NCBI GenBank assembly: GCA_934402515.1 | Contig: CAKRTZ010000070.1 | Coordinates: forward strand, 1-8,655 | Length of the DNA: 8,655 nucleotides | From: an uncultured Lachnospiraceae bacterium | GTDB taxonomy: Bacteria > Bacillota > Clostridia > Lachnospirales > Lachnospiraceae | Reading direction: 5' to 3' | Shown here: one piece after another, positions 5,915 to 8,655 of the stretch | How the letters are laid out: each line of letters starts with the position of its first letter | How positions within the stretch are numbered: position 1 is the first letter of the stretch | Position numbers and translations under genes: made by a program | The notes under the pieces: generated by a model | Seen by the model: the letters and a program-made list of their open reading frames with translations, nothing else | What the model was told of the DNA's origin: nothing | Databases searched by the model: none

Positions 5915-7330
5915 TTATTGAGCTGCTGCTGCGTTTGCAGTAGAAACGAACTCATCAACTGCAGTCTGAACATCTGCGCCGCTGCCAACCTGCTGGAGCA
6001 TATTCCACCATGCGGTACGAGCCTCGGTCCAGCCGGGAGTTACCTGATAGTAGTCACCAAGGTACTGCATCAGTTTGCTGTACTCCTGCATGGTAGGAAC
6101 ATCGTTGTAAAGACCGGTTAAATCTGTGCCTTCAACGGTGTCACGTACAGGGAAGTAGGTGGAGGACAGAACTGCATCAGCGGTTCCATCTGCGCTGTCA
6201 GCCATGTATTTGATGAACAGTTTGGATGCTGCGATTCTGTCGGCATCGCCGTTATCGAATACACCAAAGCCCCAGATACCACCACAGAGCTGTGTAGCAT
6301 CAGCCTTCTCAGCGGGGAAAGCCATGAATACGATTTCGTCGCCGTTGTTGGTCAGACCGGCATCGTTGTTATCGGAGTTTAACTGCTGTGCAATGTTCCA
6401 GCAGAAAGCTACATTTAAAACGCCCTGACGGAACAGGTTGATTTCATCACCACCGGCGATGGAGGCATCGAAAGCGATTCCATCGGTATCAGCCAGTGCC
6501 TGGATTGCTTTTACGTTCTCAGCGGAATCAGCGGTATATTTGGTGTGTAAATCATCGGTAAAGGTACCGCCGTACAGGTTGTTAATCAGAGCTCTTGTAC
6601 CCTGGTCACCACCCTGTCCACTACAGTAAACAGCACCTACAGTAGAACCGGTATGAGCGTAAACAGCATCGATTGCTTTAAAGAAATCTTCGGTTGTCCA
6701 TGTATGGGAATCTTCATCAACATACTGCATTGCGTCGGCAGCCTCAAATACAGTTTTGTTGATTGCCATACAGTGAGCGGTCATACACAGAGGATACTCA
6801 TAAACCTCACCGTCTTTTGTCATGCAGGCAGATAATACAGAGCCGTAAATCTCGGATTGGTCTTCGTCATCCATAATGTCGGATAAGTCAACCATCAGTC
6901 CCTTAGCACCCCAGTTAGCAACCAGACGCTCAGGTCCTTCCATTACAAGGTCGGGAGCCTGCCCACCTTCGATTGCGGTGTTGACCTGGTCATCACCGTT
7001 GGTGTAGTCCAGATACTCAACGGTTACGTTGATGTTGGGATATTTTGCATTGAAACTGGAGATCAGGGAATCAACAGTTGCGGAATCGCCCCATTTACCA
7101 ATAGGATAAGTCCATAAGGTAATGTTAGCGGAAAGATCGGTGTTGTCTTCCTCAGCAACTTCAGTCTCAACAGCAGCAGTCTCGGTCTCAGCGGGAGCTG
7201 CGGTCTCTTCAGTTTTGGTGGTGGAAGTAGACTGGCTGCTTCCGGTACTTTCTACAGTTGTGCCACAGCCTGCCAGTAAGCTGACAGCCATTGCACTTGT
7301 CAGTAAAGTTGCAATTACTTTCTTTTTCAT
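5915..7330 (-). CDS. ABC transporter sugar-binding lipoprotein (family 1 SBP), sialic acid importer
   Basis: A 471-residue extracytoplasmic solute-binding protein. Residues 1-22 form a lipoprotein signal (MKKK, hydrophobic core, lipobox LAGC with acylated Cys22). A 40-residue linker rich in Ser, Thr, Glu and Ala follows (about 23-66), then the mature domain beginning ITLWTY, with the typical FNAKYPNINVTVEY and APDLVMEGPERLVANWGAKGLMVDL segments of family 1 sugar binders. The start is the ATG at 7330 with GGAG about 7 bases upstream; a TTG 21 bases earlier lies within that ribosome binding site and is rejected. It is the first gene of the operon, behind a strong promoter and ahead of a hairpin. 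It captures sialic acid at the cell surface; whether the ligand is Neu5Ac, 2,7-anhydro-Neu5Ac or another derivative cannot be read from the sequence. Confidence 0.93.
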   Translation of the reverse strand: MKKKVIATLLTSAMAVSLLAGCGTTVESTGSSQSTSTTKTEETAAPAETETAAVETEVAEEDNTDLSANITLWTYPIGKWGDSATVDSLISSFNAKYPNINVTVEYLDYTNGDDQVNTAIEGGQAPDLVMEGPERLVANWGAKGLMVDLSDIMDDEDQSEIYGSVLSACMTKDGEVYEYPLCMTAHCMAINKTVFEAADAMQYVDEDSHTWTTEDFFKAIDAVYAHTGSTVGAVYCSGQGGDQGTRALINNLYGGTFTDDLHTKYTADSAENVKAIQALADTDGIAFDASIAGGDEINLFRQGVLNVAFCWNIAQQLNSDNNDAGLTNNGDEIVFMAFPAEKADATQLCGGIWGFGVFDNGDADRIAASKLFIKYMADSADGTADAVLSSTYFPVRDTVEGTDLTGLYNDVPTMQEYSKLMQYLGDYYQVTPGWTEARTAWWNMLQQVGSGADVQTAVDEFVSTANAAAAQ

Positions 7331-7353
7331 ATTCTCTCTCCTTTTTATCAAGT

Positions 7354-7365
7354 ATTTGTTAGAGT
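7354..7365. repeat. 12-bp direct repeat, proximal copy
   Basis: ATTTGTTAGAGT, identical to 7431-7442 with a 77-bp period. This copy lies at or just after the expected transcription start of the operon and ends 24 bp before the binding-protein start codon, so it would be in the 5' leader. Confidence 0.75.
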
Positions 7366-7371
7366 GATTTC

Positions 7372-7400
7372 ATTTTAGAAAAAAATTTTCATTTTGTCTA
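7372..7400 (-). promoter_or_regulatory. Sigma-A promoter of the nan operon
   Basis: On the minus strand, TAGACA (7400-7395, 5 of 6 to TTGACA) is followed after exactly 17 bp by TAAAAT (7377-7372, 5 of 6 to TATAAT). The predicted start is near 7365, giving a leader of about 35 bases with AAAGGAGAGAG before the ATG at 7330. The spacer contains a 13-bp inverted repeat, a classical place for a repressor to block polymerase. This is the best promoter match in the window. Confidence 0.75.
7378..7390. promoter_or_regulatory. Candidate operator GAAAA-N3-TTTTC within the operon promoter
   Basis: Two 5-bp arms, GAAAA and TTTTC, are separated by AAA, lying entirely between the -35 and -10 of the operon promoter. 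The same arms and spacing recur at 7544-7556. RpiR-family dimers bind short inverted repeats of A/T-rich sequence, so this is the most likely operator of the adjacent regulator; binding is inferred. Confidence 0.55.
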
Positions 7401-7430
7401 TGGCAGTAGTGTATATGTTTTTAAATAAAA

Positions 7431-7442
7431 ATTTGTTAGAGT
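7431..7442. repeat. 12-bp direct repeat, distal copy
   Basis: ATTTGTTAGAGT, identical to 7354-7365. This copy lies about 30 bp upstream of the operon -35, so the two copies bracket the promoter. Exact identity over 12 bases in such a short region suggests a second protein-binding site, though chance cannot be excluded in A/T-rich DNA. Confidence 0.65.
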
Positions 7443-7543
7443 TGCACAAAGTAATGAAGAAAAAATGTTCGATACCAAACAAGTGGTTGAAATCGAGGAA
7501 AAGGATTTGCAAAATATTGTGCTTTCCTGGATTTTATTGGTGT

Positions 7544-7556
7544 GAAAAATATTTTC
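7544..7556. promoter_or_regulatory. Candidate operator GAAAA-N3-TTTTC upstream of the regulator gene
   Basis: GAAAA and TTTTC arms with ATA between them, matching the site in the operon promoter in arms and spacing. It lies about 27 bp upstream of the -35 of the regulator promoter. The centre-to-centre distance to the other copy is 166 bp, near sixteen helical turns, so cooperative binding by looping is conceivable. Confidence 0.5.
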
Positions 7557-7573
7557 GTAAATATAGATTCTAC

Positions 7574-7588
7574 TTGCAAACACTGTCA
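7574..7588 (+). promoter_or_regulatory. Candidate catabolite-responsive element (cre)
   Basis: TTGCAAACACTGTCA fits the Gram-positive cre consensus WTGNAANCGNWNNCW at every fixed position except the central G, which is A here. It overlaps the -35 of the regulator promoter and is about 175 bp upstream of the operon promoter. If real, CcpA would link this locus to preferred-sugar status. The missing central CG step weakens the call. Confidence 0.35.
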
Positions 7589-7611
7589 TTTTGATTTATC
7601 CTTTCTATATA
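7583..7611 (+). promoter_or_regulatory. Promoter of the RpiR-type regulator gene
   Basis: CTGTCA (7583-7588, 4 of 6) is followed after 17 bp by TATATA (7606-7611). The expected start is near 7618, giving a leader of about 50 bases. The -10 lies in an imperfect inverted repeat, CCTTTCTAT (7600-7608) with ATAGAAGG (7613-7620), which could be an additional control site. Confidence 0.5.
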
Positions 7612-7667
7612 AATAGAAGGAATTTTTCAAAATAAAAAGAGAAAGCATTTCAAAAAGGGTATTTACT

Positions 7668-8516
7668 ATGGTAAACAAAAACTTCTGGGATTTGTTACGG
7701 GAAAAACAGGGCACCCTGACCAAGTCCGGCACGATTATTGCTGACTACCTCACCAGACACGCAGAGGAGGCACAGTTTCTTTCCATATCATCGCTGGCAA
7801 AAGAGTGTAATATGGCAGAGGCTACTATTTATCGTTTTTGTAAACAGTTGGGGTTTGAAGGCTATAATGAAATGAAGATTGCGCTGGCGCAGGCGAATGT
7901 GACGCCGACGCCCTTTTCTTCCTATTCGTTGGATTCGGCGATTAACACACCGTCCCTGTGTGATAACGTATATGCCTCTTTTATGGCGGCAATCAACAGT
8001 ACGATCAGCGTACTGGATTCCGATGCCATTGACGAGGCGGCACTGCTTTTACAGAGAGCAACCTCCGTGTATTGCCTGGGACAGGGCGGCAGCATGGTGC
8101 TTGCCAATGATATCTGGATCCGCTTTGCAACGATTTCCAATAAATTCCGAAATTGTGGGGACAGCCACACCCAGCTGATTGCAGCCAGCCTGATGGGAGC
8201 GGGAGATGTGATTTTGTTTGTGTCTTATTCCGGTGCCACCCATGATATGATGCAGACTTTGACGGTGGCGCGAAAGGCGGGAGCCAAGATTATTCTTATC
8301 ACCCATTATCCGGATGCTCCCGGAGCCGCACTTGCCGATGTGGTGCTGGTGTGCGGCGGGATGGAGACACCGCTGGACTGCGGGAGCATTCCGGTAAAGG
8401 TGGCGGCGCTTTTTGTGGCAGAGACACTGGTTATGCGTTATTCCCTGGACAACCGGGAACTGACCAAAATTGCCAAGGATAAAACCAGTCTTGCCATGGC
8501 GACAAAGCTCCTGTAA
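7668..8516 (+). CDS. RpiR-family (HTH plus SIS) regulator, likely sialic acid-responsive NanR type
   Basis: A 282-residue transcription regulator. Residues 1-77 form the RpiR-type helix-turn-helix domain: FLSISSLAKECNMAEATIYRFCKQLGFEGYNEMK (37-70) is the classic signature. Residues about 125-255 form a SIS sugar-phosphate-binding domain with YCLGQGGS (135-142) and SYSGATHD (186-193). Proteins of this type in Firmicutes and vibrios control nan genes and sense ManNAc-6-P or related phosphosugars; the effector here is inferred. AAAGGG lies 8 bases before the ATG. It is transcribed divergently from the operon it probably controls, with candidate operators between. Its last codon lies 4 bp from the stop of the convergent gene on its right, with no terminator hairpin visible between. 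Confidence 0.92.
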   Translation: MVNKNFWDLLREKQGTLTKSGTIIADYLTRHAEEAQFLSISSLAKECNMAEATIYRFCKQLGFEGYNEMKIALAQANVTPTPFSSYSLDSAINTPSLCDNVYASFMAAINSTISVLDSDAIDEAALLLQRATSVYCLGQGGSMVLANDIWIRFATISNKFRNCGDSHTQLIAASLMGAGDVILFVSYSGATHDMMQTLTVARKAGAKIILITHYPDAPGAALADVVLVCGGMETPLDCGSIPVKVAALFVAETLVMRYSLDNRELTKIAKDKTSLAMATKLL

Positions 8517-8520
8517 ATTT

Positions 8521-8655
8521 TTATGCCATTTTTAATACGATAACCTCACAGCTGCCCAGTGTAAGCTGGTTATCTTTGATAGAAGAAACCTTTGCGGAGT
8601 CCCCGGTTTTATTGGACAGAAGAACCTGTTCAGCCGGGGATTCCAACGTTACGGC
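8521..8655 (-). CDS. C-terminal end of a probable GH13-type alpha-glucosidase (partial)
   Basis: An open frame of 44 codons plus stop enters from the right edge on the minus strand. It ends in VLLSN, a variable stretch, then LTLGSCEVIVLKMA. This pattern (LLISN, turn, L-x-L-x-x-x-E-x-x-V-x-x-L at the extreme C-terminus) is like the small beta-sandwich domain closing oligo-1,6-glucosidases and other family 13 glycoside hydrolases. Only the tail is present, so the product is a guess; other beta-sandwich-terminated carbohydrate enzymes are possible. A real coding frame is supported by its stop lying 4 bp from the regulator stop. The gene is not part of the nan operon. Confidence 0.5.
   Translation of the reverse strand, partial: AVTLESPAEQVLLSNKTGDSAKVSSIKDNQLTLGSCEVIVLKMA

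Larger units (their letters stand above)
7331..7667. promoter_or_regulatory. Divergent control region between the nan operon and its RpiR-type regulator
   Basis: A 337-bp A/T-rich stretch without a gene. It holds the leftward operon promoter, a rightward promoter for the regulator, two 13-bp inverted repeats of form GAAAA-N3-TTTTC, a 12-bp perfect direct repeat and a cre-like site, each listed separately. A further imperfect palindrome GCAAAATATTGTGC (7509-7522, one mismatched pair) and a second TTGCAAA (7507-7513, compare 7574-7580) lie in the middle. Confidence 0.8.

Noticed and set aside
7122..7367. Plus-strand 81-codon frame over the binding-protein signal and linker
   Set aside because: Its Ser/Ala/Val-rich product is the antisense reading of the low-complexity linker of the lipoprotein; not a gene.
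7394..7594. Open frames of about 65 codons on both strands in the divergent region
   Set aside because: They overlap the promoters and repeats, lack ribosome binding sites and recognisable features, and arise from A/T-rich noncoding sequence.

Overview
The window carries a sialic acid (N-acetylneuraminate, Neu5Ac) uptake and catabolism locus of a low-to-mid GC Gram-positive anaerobe. The most likely host is a gut Clostridia/Lachnospiraceae-type Firmicute. That assignment is an inference from three things: strong AGGAGG-type ribosome binding sites, a lipoprotein-anchored binding protein feeding a MalF/MalG-type ABC importer with no ATPase gene beside it, and an RpiR-type regulator, all typical of Firmicutes nan clusters. 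No rRNA, tRNA, phage, IS or CRISPR sequence is visible.

Layout. Eight genes run leftward on the minus strand in one close-packed array. In transcription order they are: sugar-binding lipoprotein (5915-7330), two permeases (4902-5822, 3951-4886), N-acetylneuraminate lyase nanA (2965-3894), a YhcH/NanQ-family anomerase (2501-2950), N-acetylmannosamine-6-phosphate epimerase nanE (1585-2280), a ROK kinase in the nanK position (683-1570) and a small cytoplasmic SGNH hydrolase (36-677). Most junctions are 5-60 bp. The exceptions are the 92-bp binding protein/permease gap, which holds a terminator-like hairpin, and a 220-bp gap between the anomerase gene and nanE, which holds three successive hairpins. 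Diverging to the right is an RpiR-family regulator (7668-8516). Its 3' end converges, with 4 bp between, on the last 44 codons of a minus-strand gene running off the right edge, probably a GH13-type glucosidase.

How the genes work together. The importer brings in sialic acid (Neu5Ac or a derivative such as 2,7-anhydro-Neu5Ac; the sequence does not decide). The anomerase supplies the anomer used by the lyase. NanA splits Neu5Ac to ManNAc and pyruvate, the ROK kinase makes ManNAc-6-P, and NanE converts it to GlcNAc-6-P for the amino-sugar pathway. The SGNH hydrolase may remove O-acetyl groups from imported sialic acids. No sialidase, NagA, NagB or 2,7-anhydro-Neu5Ac oxidoreductase is in the window.

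Regulation. The 337-bp divergent region shows a good sigma-A promoter for the operon (TAGACA, 17 bp, TAAAAT). Its spacer holds a 13-bp inverted repeat GAAAA-N3-TTTTC. The same architecture recurs upstream of the regulator gene, making it the best operator candidate. A 12-bp perfect direct repeat brackets the operon promoter, and a cre-like site overlaps the -35 of the regulator promoter.

The pathway itself is known. The parts most worth a second look are the kinase with altered active-site residues, the operator architecture, the hairpin-rich 220-bp internal gap and the operon-terminal SGNH hydrolase.
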